A DNA stretch of 11,062 bases from Candidatus Woesearchaeota archaeon (GCA_016185915.1 JACPMP010000101.1:1-11062), one strand, 5' to 3'. Shown: positions 1-6,471, numbered from the stretch's first letter. Translations and numbers: made by a program. Notes: generated from the letters alone by a model not told the origin.

Positions 1-1587
1 ATAGGCAAGGCAAAATTTGTAACTTTGGATGGTGATGTTGCAGAGCTTAGCGGCGCAATGCATGGCGGCTTTAGAGAGCGAAAAAAAGAGGCATTTGGCT
101 TTAAGGAGAGAGAAGTGGCAGAAAGCCTTGAGGAAAATGAAAAGAAAGCAATTGAGCTGGAAAATCTTATATCTATTCTTGAAAAAAGAAGAAATGAGAA
201 CGAAGCAAAGATAACCGAGCTTAGAGAGAAAAAAGCAGTTCTTGAAGGAGAAATCATTAAATCAGAAACCTCAATGCATCTTGAATCAAATGACACAGAG
301 ATTTCAAAACAGCAGCAAAAAGAATTCGAAGCAAAGGAAAAAGAAATTGAGAGCGAAATAAGCAAAATTAACAATAAGATTGCTGAGCATAATAAAGAGC
401 TTATGAATTTAAAAATTGAAAAGCAAAAATTAAGAAATATGATTGCTCAGCTTAATGACCCGACTTTGCTTGCAGAATTGAACACATTCGAGCAAAAGTT
501 CAAGGAGCTTAGCGAGGAAATAATAAGGCTTAGCTCTGAAATAAAGAATATTGATGCACAGATAATAAACATATTCATTCCCGACAAAGAAAAAACAGAA
601 AAAATATTGAAGCAGCTTGACAAAGATGAAGAAGAATTTAATAATGAATTAAAGGGGCTTCAGGAAGCCGTCACACAAAAAGAATTAACGCTAAAGGAAA
701 AAGAGGCCCTTGCCAAAGAATTTTACATAAGGTTTAAGGATTTGTTTGCCAAGCAAAACAAAATAAATGAGGGAATACAAAAAAATGAGCTTTCAATAGA
801 CAAATTAACAGAAGAAAGCAGGCAAGTTGAGATAAAGGTTAATTTCAACTCTTTAAAGAATGCGGAAATTGCAGCTTCACTTGCAGCATTAAACCAGGAA
901 TTTCAGCAGTATGAGGGGGTAAAGCTTGACGTGGAAAAAGATGAGCAGCAATTAAAAAATGAGATTGCAAAATTTGAAAAGATGAGGGAGGAAATTGGCT
1001 CTGTCAATATGCGCGCGCTCGAAGTTTACGATGAAGCTGAAAGGCAGTATAATGAATTTTTGGAGAAAAAAGAAAAATTAGGCAAAGAGAAAGATGATGT
1101 TTTGGCTATGATGAAAGAGATTGAAGGAAAGAAAAAAGACTTGTTTATGAAAACATTTGAGATTGTGAATAATAATTTCAAGAGCTTTTTTACAATGCTT
1201 ACCACCAAAGGCGCAGAAGCAGCCTTAGTCCTTGAGAATGAGGAGAATCCATTTGAAGCAGGCATAAGGATTAATGTAAAGATAACAGGAAGCAAGTTCC
1301 TTGACATAAGGGGCTTGTCAGGGGGAGAAAAAACATTGACGGCACTGGCTTTTATTTTTTCAATACAGGAGCATGAGCCGGCTTCATTTTATGTTCTTGA
1401 TGAAGTCGATGCTGCTTTAGACAAGCATAATAGCGAGAAGCTAGCAAAATTGATAAGAAAATATGCTGAAAAAGCGCAATATATAATGATATCCCACAAC
1501 GACAATGTTGTTTCAGAAGCAGACATTCTTTACGGGGTTTCCATGAATGAGGATGGAGTTTCACAAGTTGTGAGTTTGAAGATTTGA
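1..1587 (+). CDS. smc: Chromosome segregation protein SMC, C-terminal half (5' end outside window)
   Basis: The reading frame is open from base 1, so this is the 3' part of a longer gene; an internal TTG at 25 is not the true start. The first ~24 codons (VTLDGD..ELSGAMHGG) match the end of an SMC hinge. Then come about 300 residues of Lys/Glu-rich heptad sequence, the returning coiled-coil arm, with a GSVNMRALEVYDEA segment entering the head. The C-terminal ATPase lobe carries the ABC signature LSGGEK (1315-1332), the Walker B and D-loop FYVLDEVDAALD (from 1387) and the ISHND switch histidine near the end. The Walker A lobe lies upstream and is not visible. SMC dimers compact and segregate the chromosome by ATP-driven loop handling, usually with kleisin ScpA; no scpA follows here. 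Identity is secure from the motifs. Confidence 0.97.
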   Translation: MGKAKFVTLDGDVAELSGAMHGGFRERKKEAFGFKEREVAESLEENEKKAIELENLISILEKRRNENEAKITELREKKAVLEGEIIKSETSMHLESNDTEISKQQQKEFEAKEKEIESEISKINNKIAEHNKELMNLKIEKQKLRNMIAQLNDPTLLAELNTFEQKFKELSEEIIRLSSEIKNIDAQIINIFIPDKEKTEKILKQLDKDEEEFNNELKGLQEAVTQKELTLKEKEALAKEFYIRFKDLFAKQNKINEGIQKNELSIDKLTEESRQVEIKVNFNSLKNAEIAASLAALNQEFQQYEGVKLDVEKDEQQLKNEIAKFEKMREEIGSVNMRALEVYDEAERQYNEFLEKKEKLGKEKDDVLAMMKEIEGKKKDLFMKTFEIVNNNFKSFFTMLTTKGAEAALVLENEENPFEAGIRINVKITGSKFLDIRGLSGGEKTLTALAFIFSIQEHEPASFYVLDEVDAALDKHNSEKLAKLIRKYAEKAQYIMISHNDNVVSEADILYGVSMNEDGVSQVVSLKI

Positions 1588-1622
1588 TTTTTTGTTAAAC
1601 TCAATAAAATTCTTACTTTTTT
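1588..1622 (+). terminator. Probable oligo-T terminator of smc
   Basis: Two T6 runs (1588-1593 and 1617-1622) follow directly after the smc stop codon with no strong hairpin. This fits archaeal intrinsic termination, which relies on T-runs. The second run is part of a sequence repeated in inverted form at 4559-4577. Confidence 0.35.
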
Positions 1623-1672
1623 ACTTTCTCTGGGTTTCCTTAACTTTTGAAATTGGGACGACAAAAGAATAG

Positions 1673-1681
1673 TTTTAAATA
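1673..1681 (+). promoter_or_regulatory. TATA-like promoter element of the Cys-rich secreted protein gene
   Basis: TTTTAAATA is centred about 27 nt before the ATG at 1704, the spacing expected if transcription starts at or next to the start codon. No Shine-Dalgarno sequence precedes the ATG, so a leaderless mRNA is likely. The core TTAAATACAGGTTTATTTA (1675-1693) matches the promoter of the gene at 4766 at 16 of 19 positions. Confidence 0.55.
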
Positions 1682-1703
1682 CAGGTTTATTTAGTGTTAG
1701 ATT

Positions 1704-3713
1704 ATGAGAAAAGTTTTATTAGCTCTGATTGTAATCTTTATTCTTGGTTCTTTGAATGTTTATTCTCAAGCATCACAATGTTCTGATTCGGATGAAGGTA
1801 GAAATTTTTACGTGAAAGGAACAATGGGTATAAATGTTGATTATTGTTTTGGTAATAATTCATTAGCTGAATATTATTGCAATGAAAATGGGCAGGGTGT
1901 TGTAGAGGAATATAAATGCCCAAATGGTTGCAAAGACGGAGTTTGTTTATCGGAAAAAACTTTAAAACCAGTGATAACTGTTATCTCTCCAAATGGGGGA
2001 GAAATTCTGCAAGGTGGTAACATTTACATCATCGAATGGCAAAGTGTTGATGTACCATTAGACGGACCTAATGCACAAGTAGCTTTATATTCAATTAGGA
2101 AGAAGGATGGACAAAAAACCCTTCTTGCTAATTCTTTGCCTAGCACGGGTATATATAGTTGGAACATCCCCACAACAATTCAAAAAGGAGACTATGTCAT
2201 ATATGCTGAATACTTATTTGCATTCACCACTAACATTATTTCTGACGAGAGCGATAAGATATTCACCATAGTTTCTGATTCAAAATGTGGCAACAACATA
2301 TGCGAGGAAGGAGAAAAGCAATGCAAAACTATATGTACACGAAGTATTCCAGCTGTATGCCACGAAAGCTGTGAATATACATGCCCAGGTGATTGTAATA
2401 CATCTCCTGCTTGTCCGATTAATTGTGAGTGTGACCAGAAAGGTAATGTAATCTCTTGTGATGCTTTAAAATGCCCCGCAAATTGTAATTGTGATAATAA
2501 AGGTAACATTATTTCTTGCTCTACGATTAAATGTCCTGTAAATTGCAACTGTGATGAAAAAGGAAACACAATTTCTTGTACAACGTTTCCTCAATGCCCT
2601 GCAAACTGCAACTGTGATGATAAAGGCAATGTAATCTCTTGTGAAACTACAATTAAATGTCCAGTAGGTTGTAATTGCGATGAAAAAAGTAACATCATTA
2701 AATGCGAATCTACCGCCAAATGTCCTGTGGATTGTACTTGTGACAATGCAGGTAATGTTATTGAATGCACTAAAAAAATATCTTGTCCTCCCAAATGCAA
2801 GTGTGATAGTAACGGAAATATACTAGACTGTGATAAATCAGAATGTATAGATTCAGATGGCGGCAAAAATTATTATGAGAAAGGGAAAGTTTTTGTGCCG
2901 CATTCAGATTCAACTTATGCAGATGAATGTGCTTATGAGAAAAAGGGCTATGAATCATATGACCACAATTTATTATTTGAAGCATATTGTTTTGTAGATA
3001 AATATGGTTACGGCTACGATTATTATTCATGTCCAAACGGTTGCAAAGATAGCGCTTGTATTCCTTTCTATGAGAAAATAGAAGAAGTGCAAACCAAAAC
3101 CGAAAAAGGAGCATCTTCACCAGAATGTTCCAATGAGGTATGTAAAGAAATATCTAAAAAATGTTTAGGGAGCGACAAGATTGTAATTGAACAATGTACA
3201 TTTTATATTAAATCAAATAATAAATGCGAGGAAATTACAAACACAAATTCCAGAATTCTTAAAGGCGAATGTGATGATAAAGAAGTAAATCAAGTAGTTA
3301 CATTCTGTCAAGGTTGTCAACTAGACGAGAGCACTTGTATACCATTCGGAACACGATTAGAAAAGAAGGATTCTGCTTATTATTGTGATATAACTAAAAA
3401 TATGATAGAACAAAAGGAAAACAAGATTACATGTCAAAATAGTTATGAGTGTATGTCCAATAACTGCAAATCTGGTTTTTGTAAGCCAATATGTGAAGGA
3501 TGTTTAAATGAGGATAAAGCATGTGTTCCTGTAGGAACAAGAACAAGCACACAATACTGCAATTCTGATTATTCTTTTAAGAATCAAAATTCAGAAGAAA
3601 ACAGTTGTAATAATAATTATGAGTGCTCTTCCAATCTTTGTGTAAACAATAAATGTATTAGTCCAAGTTTAATGCAAAAGATAATAGACTGGTTCAAAAA
3701 ATTGTTTGGTTGA
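1704..3713 (+). CDS. Secreted cysteine-rich modular protein with tandem four-Cys repeats
   Basis: Sec signal peptide at residues 1-24 (MRK then a hydrophobic core, cleavage near YSQA), so the mature protein is outside the cell. Modules in order: CSDSDEG..CPNGCKDGVC (26-81); an Ig-like domain of the Kre9/KNH type opening with SPNGGE (about 88-191); a CGNNICEEGE motif (195-204); seven tandem C-x3-C-x-C-x8-C repeats (237-380); a second CIDSDGG..CPNGCKDSAC module (381-452); a CKEISKKC segment near 479; two related modules starting at C535 and C597, each with a GTR motif and a C-terminal YEC-SN-C cluster; and an amphipathic tail IIDWFKKLFG. No transmembrane anchor, catalytic motif or lipobox is visible. 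Cys-rich mosaics of this kind are common in DPANN archaea, with unknown role; adhesion or partner contact is a guess. The many Cys probably form disulfides. A T-rich tail after the stop may end transcription before the convergent antitoxin gene. Confidence 0.9.
   Translation: MRKVLLALIVIFILGSLNVYSQASQCSDSDEGRNFYVKGTMGINVDYCFGNNSLAEYYCNENGQGVVEEYKCPNGCKDGVCLSEKTLKPVITVISPNGGEILQGGNIYIIEWQSVDVPLDGPNAQVALYSIRKKDGQKTLLANSLPSTGIYSWNIPTTIQKGDYVIYAEYLFAFTTNIISDESDKIFTIVSDSKCGNNICEEGEKQCKTICTRSIPAVCHESCEYTCPGDCNTSPACPINCECDQKGNVISCDALKCPANCNCDNKGNIISCSTIKCPVNCNCDEKGNTISCTTFPQCPANCNCDDKGNVISCETTIKCPVGCNCDEKSNIIKCESTAKCPVDCTCDNAGNVIECTKKISCPPKCKCDSNGNILDCDKSECIDSDGGKNYYEKGKVFVPHSDSTYADECAYEKKGYESYDHNLLFEAYCFVDKYGYGYDYYSCPNGCKDSACIPFYEKIEEVQTKTEKGASSPECSNEVCKEISKKCLGSDKIVIEQCTFYIKSNNKCEEITNTNSRILKGECDDKEVNQVVTFCQGCQLDESTCIPFGTRLEKKDSAYYCDITKNMIEQKENKITCQNSYECMSNNCKSGFCKPICEGCLNEDKACVPVGTRTSTQYCNSDYSFKNQNSEENSCNNNYECSSNLCVNNKCISPSLMQKIIDWFKKLFG
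2412..2843 (+). repeat. Seven in-frame tandem repeats of 60-63 bp (C-x3-C-x-C-x8-C)
   Basis: Residues 237-380 consist of seven units of 20, 20, 21, 21, 21, 21 and 20 residues. Each has the pattern CPxxCxCDxxGNxIxC. The spacing of the four Cys resembles the LRRNT cap that precedes leucine-rich repeats (CPxxCxC...C), but no leucine-rich repeats follow. DNA identity between neighbours is moderate, so the units have diverged at DNA level while the Cys, Pro, Asp, Gly and Asn positions are kept, which suggests selection on the protein. Confidence 0.93.
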
Positions 3714-3752
3714 ATTATACAGCATTGTTTCTTCTATTTTATTTCATAATAA

Positions 3753-4082
3753 TCAATTCCCAATATCTTTTGCATGAATTGGCTTAATCAATATCCCTTC
3801 AGGCTTTTTTTCAAATATTCCGTAATCTCCGGGCTTAATCTTATAGTCTTTTAGCACATCAGACGGAAACCTCACAACCATAGAATCCCCAAGAGTGCCA
3901 AATTTTCTAACTAGCTTTCTTTTTCCAGTCTTTATGTCAAACTTTATCAGTTCGCTTGAAGTAAAATACTCTTCACCGCATTTAGGGCATTTCAAGCAGT
4001 CTAAAGAAATACCTTCCTTTACACTCTTAGCTGCCTTAACATCGGTTCCGCATTTATAGCAAGTTTTCATGAATTTTCTCAT
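3753..4082 (-). CDS. Zinc-ribbon/AbrB (SpoVT) fusion, predicted antitoxin
   Basis: 109 aa in two parts. Residues 8-40 form a zinc ribbon with C8-x2-C11 and C32-P-x-C35-GEEYF (C29 is an extra Cys), in the style of the YgiT/MqsA zinc finger. Residues 60-102 (GDSMVVRFPSDVLKDYKIKPGDY) fit a single AbrB/SpoVT swapped-hairpin DNA-binding domain, which acts as a dimer. Such proteins are usually antitoxins that bind the toxin with one domain and the operator with the other. It lies 39 nt downstream of a small RelE/DUF4258-like gene on the same strand, in toxin-first order as in mqsRA. GGAGGG at 4092-4097 stands 9 nt before this ATG and supports the start; the second Met (codon 5) is an alternative. 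The domain calls are firm; the antitoxin role is inferred from context. Confidence 0.82.
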   Translation of the reverse strand: MRKFMKTCYKCGTDVKAAKSVKEGISLDCLKCPKCGEEYFTSSELIKFDIKTGKRKLVRKFGTLGDSMVVRFPSDVLKDYKIKPGDYGIFEKKPEGILIKPIHAKDIGN

Positions 4083-4092
4083 TTTCTTTTTC

Positions 4093-4117
4093 CCTCCAAA
4101 GTTTTTTATTTTGGAGG
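4093..4117 (-). promoter_or_regulatory. Hairpin sequestering the antitoxin ribosome binding site
   Basis: CCTCCAAA (4093-4100) and TTTGGAGG (4110-4117) form a perfect 8-bp stem with a 9-nt loop. In the minus-strand mRNA the 3' arm contains the GGAGG that serves the antitoxin start codon. As RNA it could block initiation unless ribosomes coming from the upstream toxin gene, which stops just 5' of the stem, open it. As DNA the same palindrome could be an operator. Confidence 0.6.
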
Positions 4118-4121
4118 CCAG

Positions 4122-4418
4122 TTAAAAACCTTTCTTGGTTTTTGACGCTGCCTCCGGTTTTTTTGTTGTTGGTTTGATATGAATCAAAATGACGTTTTCA
4201 TGCTCAACATATGACAAGCACAAATATTTTCTTCTGAATGGATAAAACACGTTGTATTTGTTTTGATTCTTGGATATTAATACATGCTCGCCTTCATCAA
4301 GCACGTCTAACACAAATTCAATAGGTTTCTTCAGCTTATCAAACTCCTCTTTAAAATGCCAAGTAAATACTAATAACTTTCCTTTCCAACGTAAATCTTC
4401 AAAATATATCTTTATCAC
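4122..4418 (-). CDS. Small DUF4258/RelE-superfamily-like protein, predicted toxin
   Basis: 98 aa, GTG start. An amphipathic helix bearing a His (FTWHFKEEFDKL, about residues 18-29) is followed by a helix PIEFVLDVLDEGE, then three or four beta strands (KYNVFYPF, KYLCLSYV, NVILIHIKP) and a basic tail. This order, with a single His near the N-terminus and a strand-rich C-terminal half, resembles DUF4258 and the wider RelE/MqsR fold of mRNA-cleaving toxins. Those families are often paired with YgiT-type zinc-finger antitoxins, and the next gene downstream is such a zinc-finger protein. No family-defining catalytic set could be confirmed by eye. The GTG at 4418 is preferred because a TATA-like box lies at the right distance; there is no clear ribosome binding site. 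It could be an unrelated small protein. Confidence 0.68.
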   Translation of the reverse strand: MIKIYFEDLRWKGKLLVFTWHFKEEFDKLKKPIEFVLDVLDEGEHVLISKNQNKYNVFYPFRRKYLCLSYVEHENVILIHIKPTTKKPEAASKTKKGF

Positions 4419-4448
4419 CTAATAGATATCTTTTATTATACATAGATA

Positions 4449-4456
4449 TTTATAAA
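4449..4456 (-). promoter_or_regulatory. TATA-like promoter element of the toxin-antitoxin cassette
   Basis: TTTATAAA lies 31-38 nt before the GTG at 4418 on the minus strand. It predicts a transcript with at most a leader of about 8-10 nt. Confidence 0.5.
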
Positions 4457-4652
4457 TTTTTCGGTAATTTTTGTCGTACCTTTACGTATCAAGTTAAGTA
4501 GCATTCGGCTTTGAAACGGAAGCCTAGAAATTCTAGTCTCGCTTTGCTCGAATTTATTTAAAAAAGTAAGAATTTTACTCTTCGGAACGAAATTTCCAAG
4601 AACTTACGTAACTGGAAACGATTTTAACAAGAAGGGCATATGTTAAACTCAC

Positions 4653-4703
4653 TAAATTTGAAGTCCCAAACGAAAGAGGGCAGTTTTCCGGCAGTTTTCC
4701 GTC
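4653..4703. repeat. Inverted repeat, left copy (partner 6472-6548)
   Basis: TAAATTTGAAGTCC (4653-4666) and GGCAGTTTTCCGTC (4690-4703) are each found as exact 14-nt reverse complements at 6535-6548 and 6472-6485, in the mirrored order expected for one long imperfect inverted repeat. GGCAGTTTTCC is also tandemly doubled here (4679-4700). Confidence 0.7.
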
Positions 4704-4733
4704 CTAAAAAAATCGTTCATTTGTAATAGTAAA

Positions 4734-4742
4734 TATTAAATA
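4734..4742 (+). promoter_or_regulatory. TATA-like promoter element of the 429-aa gene
   Basis: TATTAAATA is centred 28 nt before the ATG at 4766 and no Shine-Dalgarno sequence is present, so a leaderless mRNA is expected. The block 4736-4754 nearly copies the promoter of the Cys-rich protein gene (16 of 19 bases). Confidence 0.55.
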
Positions 4743-4765
4743 CAAGATTATTAAAGAATTGTCAT

Positions 4766-6055
4766 ATGAATAGATTAAAGGCTAAAATTTTAAGGTTTTT
4801 GCCAGAAGAAAAGAAATTCTTAAATCAGATATACTCAAAATTTATAGATGACCATGCTTATCTTTGGAGTGAAGTGGAAAATGAGGATATACCAAAATTA
4901 AGATATATTTTAATGGTTATAATAAAACTATTTTATGAAGAGCATAAGAATCTACATGATGTGAGCAAGATTGACCAGCAAGAATTTAATAAAGCAGTAA
5001 GAGATTTGATTGCTAGTCCAAATGCCCTAATGCAAAAAGCCCAATCAGCGCAGATTAAGGTAATTGATCGTTTAGGTGTTGAAAGATGGTTCAACGCTTT
5101 CAGAGAAGATATTGGGAGAGTTAATCAAATAATCAATAAATATGAGCAAAAGAGCGGAAGTATTTATCCAGATATACTAAATCTTTACGAAGAATTAGTT
5201 GGGATACATAAAGACCTATTCGAAGAATATGTAATTCAAAGAGCCAAAAGAATATTTGGTGGAGATTATAATACAGCAAGACTAGTTCTTAAAGCACTTA
5301 TTGATGTAATATCGCAGCTAACCCCAAATGAGTTACCACTATTTCTTCAGACAATAATATGTGATGAAACTTTCAAATACCAACAAGATTTGGAAAAGAT
5401 TCAGAAAGATAGACATAGGACAGTTAATAACTTTGCATTCCATATAAACACAGCAAAACTTTTTGAAAGTGCTAAGGGAGTATTAATCCCACAATATATA
5501 TTATTTAAAAGAAAGTTTGATCCTAATGATACTGACTCGGATGATCATTGGGTTCGTTTTGCTCAAGGCACTATAGGAGATCTAAGTGTATACTTGGCTG
5601 GGCATGTCTTTCTAGATACAGATAATATATATTTACCAAACGAAGTAGTTAGATTTAGATTTGAATCAAGATTTGACCCAAATAATCCATATTTTTCACA
5701 AAATTATAAAATTGGAGTTGTTGATACCTCATTAACTAAAGAGTCTGGCAAGCATAATATAGAGACCAGATATTTTGGTGGCAGTGATAATCGTGTAATG
5801 ATGAGAAAATCAGGCAAAGAAACCCCACTTATTGCAGTTCTAAACATACCCTATATAGTTTGGACAAGAGCCCAAATTCAAGCTTGTGAAGAAGAAGCAC
5901 GAAGATACAAAAATACTAGGGCACAAAATATTGATAAAGTTTCATCTTATGGTGTTCCAGAAGATTTGGCTACTTACATTAGAATATTTGTCGCTGAAAG
6001 AAAATTTGAACATGAAATACTATATGCCTTACATAATTTTATGGTCCAATCTTAA
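4766..6055 (+). CDS. Hypothetical protein, 429 aa, within inverted repeats
   Basis: I do not recognise this protein. It has no signal peptide or membrane segment, so it should be cytosolic. Residues 1-230 are rich in charged, mostly helical sequence (for example KLRYILMVIIKLFYEEH and YPDILNLYEELVGIHKDLFEEY). Residues 230-370 look more strand-rich, with the phrase RFDPNNPYFSQNYKIGVVDT and a second FDPND motif. A helical C-terminus follows (EEEARRYKNTRAQ..ERKFEHEILYALHNF). Only three Cys occur in 429 residues, and no nuclease, ATPase or transposase motif is evident. It starts right after the left inverted repeat, and its stop codon is 3 bp from the end of an opposing reading frame. It is likely accessory cargo, and a defence or toxin-like role is possible but unproven. 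Confidence 0.85.
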   Translation: MNRLKAKILRFLPEEKKFLNQIYSKFIDDHAYLWSEVENEDIPKLRYILMVIIKLFYEEHKNLHDVSKIDQQEFNKAVRDLIASPNALMQKAQSAQIKVIDRLGVERWFNAFREDIGRVNQIINKYEQKSGSIYPDILNLYEELVGIHKDLFEEYVIQRAKRIFGGDYNTARLVLKALIDVISQLTPNELPLFLQTIICDETFKYQQDLEKIQKDRHRTVNNFAFHINTAKLFESAKGVLIPQYILFKRKFDPNDTDSDDHWVRFAQGTIGDLSVYLAGHVFLDTDNIYLPNEVVRFRFESRFDPNNPYFSQNYKIGVVDTSLTKESGKHNIETRYFGGSDNRVMMRKSGKETPLIAVLNIPYIVWTRAQIQACEEEARRYKNTRAQNIDKVSSYGVPEDLATYIRIFVAERKFEHEILYALHNFMVQS

Positions 6056-6058
6056 GTA

Positions 6059-6148
6059 TTAATACTCAAACTTTCTCTCATATTCCTTATGGTCAAACCA
6101 TTCCAAAATTGCAGAAATCAATTCAACTTCATTTTCCTCAAGACTTTA
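6059..6148 (-). pseudogene. Protein-like tail in frame after a double stop
   Basis: The winged-helix gene upstream ends in TGA-TAA (6151-6146). Directly after, in the same frame, 28 sense codons read like genuine protein (ELISAILEWFDHKEYERKF) and stop at 6059, 3 bp from the stop of the convergent gene. It could be the lost C-terminus of the winged-helix protein, or a separate mini-gene starting at an internal TTG. No ATG exists in this frame. Confidence 0.45.
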
Positions 6149-6427
6149 TCATACTTTAATCTCCGCTCTATGCCCAAGTCTTTTTCCCAATTCTGGATTC
6201 CAGATATATCCAATCTTCCCTTTTCTATCTATTGCAATTTTATTAATTTCTTGCAGATAATCCAAAATAACTAAATAAGTCTGCCACATTACCTTTTTTG
6301 GCAATTTTTTCCATAGTTCTGTTCTGTTGAACTCACCACTATATTTATCAATCATTTTCTCCACCATTACTACTGTATCTAGTGTTGGCGACCTTACGAA
6401 CGGATTTTTTAATAGTTGTTTTTGCAT
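6149..6427 (-). CDS. Small winged-helix-like DNA-binding protein
   Basis: 92 aa, basic. Residues about 15-72 fit a winged helix: a first helix (TLDTVVMVEKMIDKY), then FNRTELWKKLPKKVMWQTYLVILDYLQEINKI as helix-turn-helix and stabilising helix, and a beta wing IAIDRKGKIGYIWNP. This is a pattern of archaeal transcription factors, although no named family can be given by eye. The ATG at 6427 has no ribosome binding site but has a TATA-like box at -24 to -31, so a leaderless transcript is likely. An 18-bp perfect palindrome lies between the TATA box and the start, which suggests that the protein represses its own gene. The gene converges on the 429-aa gene and sits inside the same pair of inverted repeats. 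The reading frame seems shortened by a TGA-TAA double stop. Confidence 0.78.
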   Translation of the reverse strand: MQKQLLKNPFVRSPTLDTVVMVEKMIDKYSGEFNRTELWKKLPKKVMWQTYLVILDYLQEINKIAIDRKGKIGYIWNPELGKRLGHRAEIKV

Positions 6428-6437
6428 AGTAATGCTA

Positions 6438-6458
6438 ATATATCAATTGATATATAAA
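6438..6458 (-). promoter_or_regulatory. TATA box overlapping an 18-bp perfect palindrome (probable operator)
   Basis: ATATATCAATTGATATAT (6438-6455) is a perfect palindrome 11-28 nt before the ATG at 6427. Its distal end overlaps the TATA-like TTTATATA (6451-6458 on the minus strand). A dimeric regulator bound here would block TBP/TFB or the start site, and the winged-helix product of the adjacent gene is the obvious candidate. Confidence 0.62.
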
Positions 6459-6471
6459 CCTTTCGCTTTTT

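Larger units (their letters stand above)
4467..4765. other. Repeat-bearing intergenic region, no gene seen
   Basis: Apart from the toxin promoter (4449-4456) and the promoter at 4734-4742, the stretch from 4419 to 4765 holds no convincing coding frame, tRNA or box C/D pair. It contains small palindromes: GGCTT/AAGCC (4507-4511, 4520-4524), CTAGAA-A-TTCTAG (4524-4536), and TTTCCA/TGGAAA (4593-4598, 4613-4618) enclosing TTACGTAA. It also holds sequence shared with two other intergenic sites: blocks at 4469-4477, 4491-4498 and 4559-4577 recur inverted at 1605-1666, and 4653-4703 recurs inverted at 6472-6548. Confidence 0.6.

Noticed and set aside
2412..2843. Regular 60-63 bp repeats as a CRISPR array
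   Set aside because: There are no constant repeats with unique spacers; the units are contiguous, diverged at DNA level and in frame with a Cys pattern, so they are protein repeats.
2192..3120. Long minus-strand reading frames opposite the Cys-rich gene (up to 125 codons)
   Set aside because: They mirror the repeated coding sequence, have no promoter or protein-like composition, and the + strand frame explains the region completely.
4500..4560. tRNA or box C/D RNA in the intergenic palindromes
   Set aside because: No cloverleaf can be drawn, and no C box (RTGATGA) with a D box (CTGA) at proper spacing is present.
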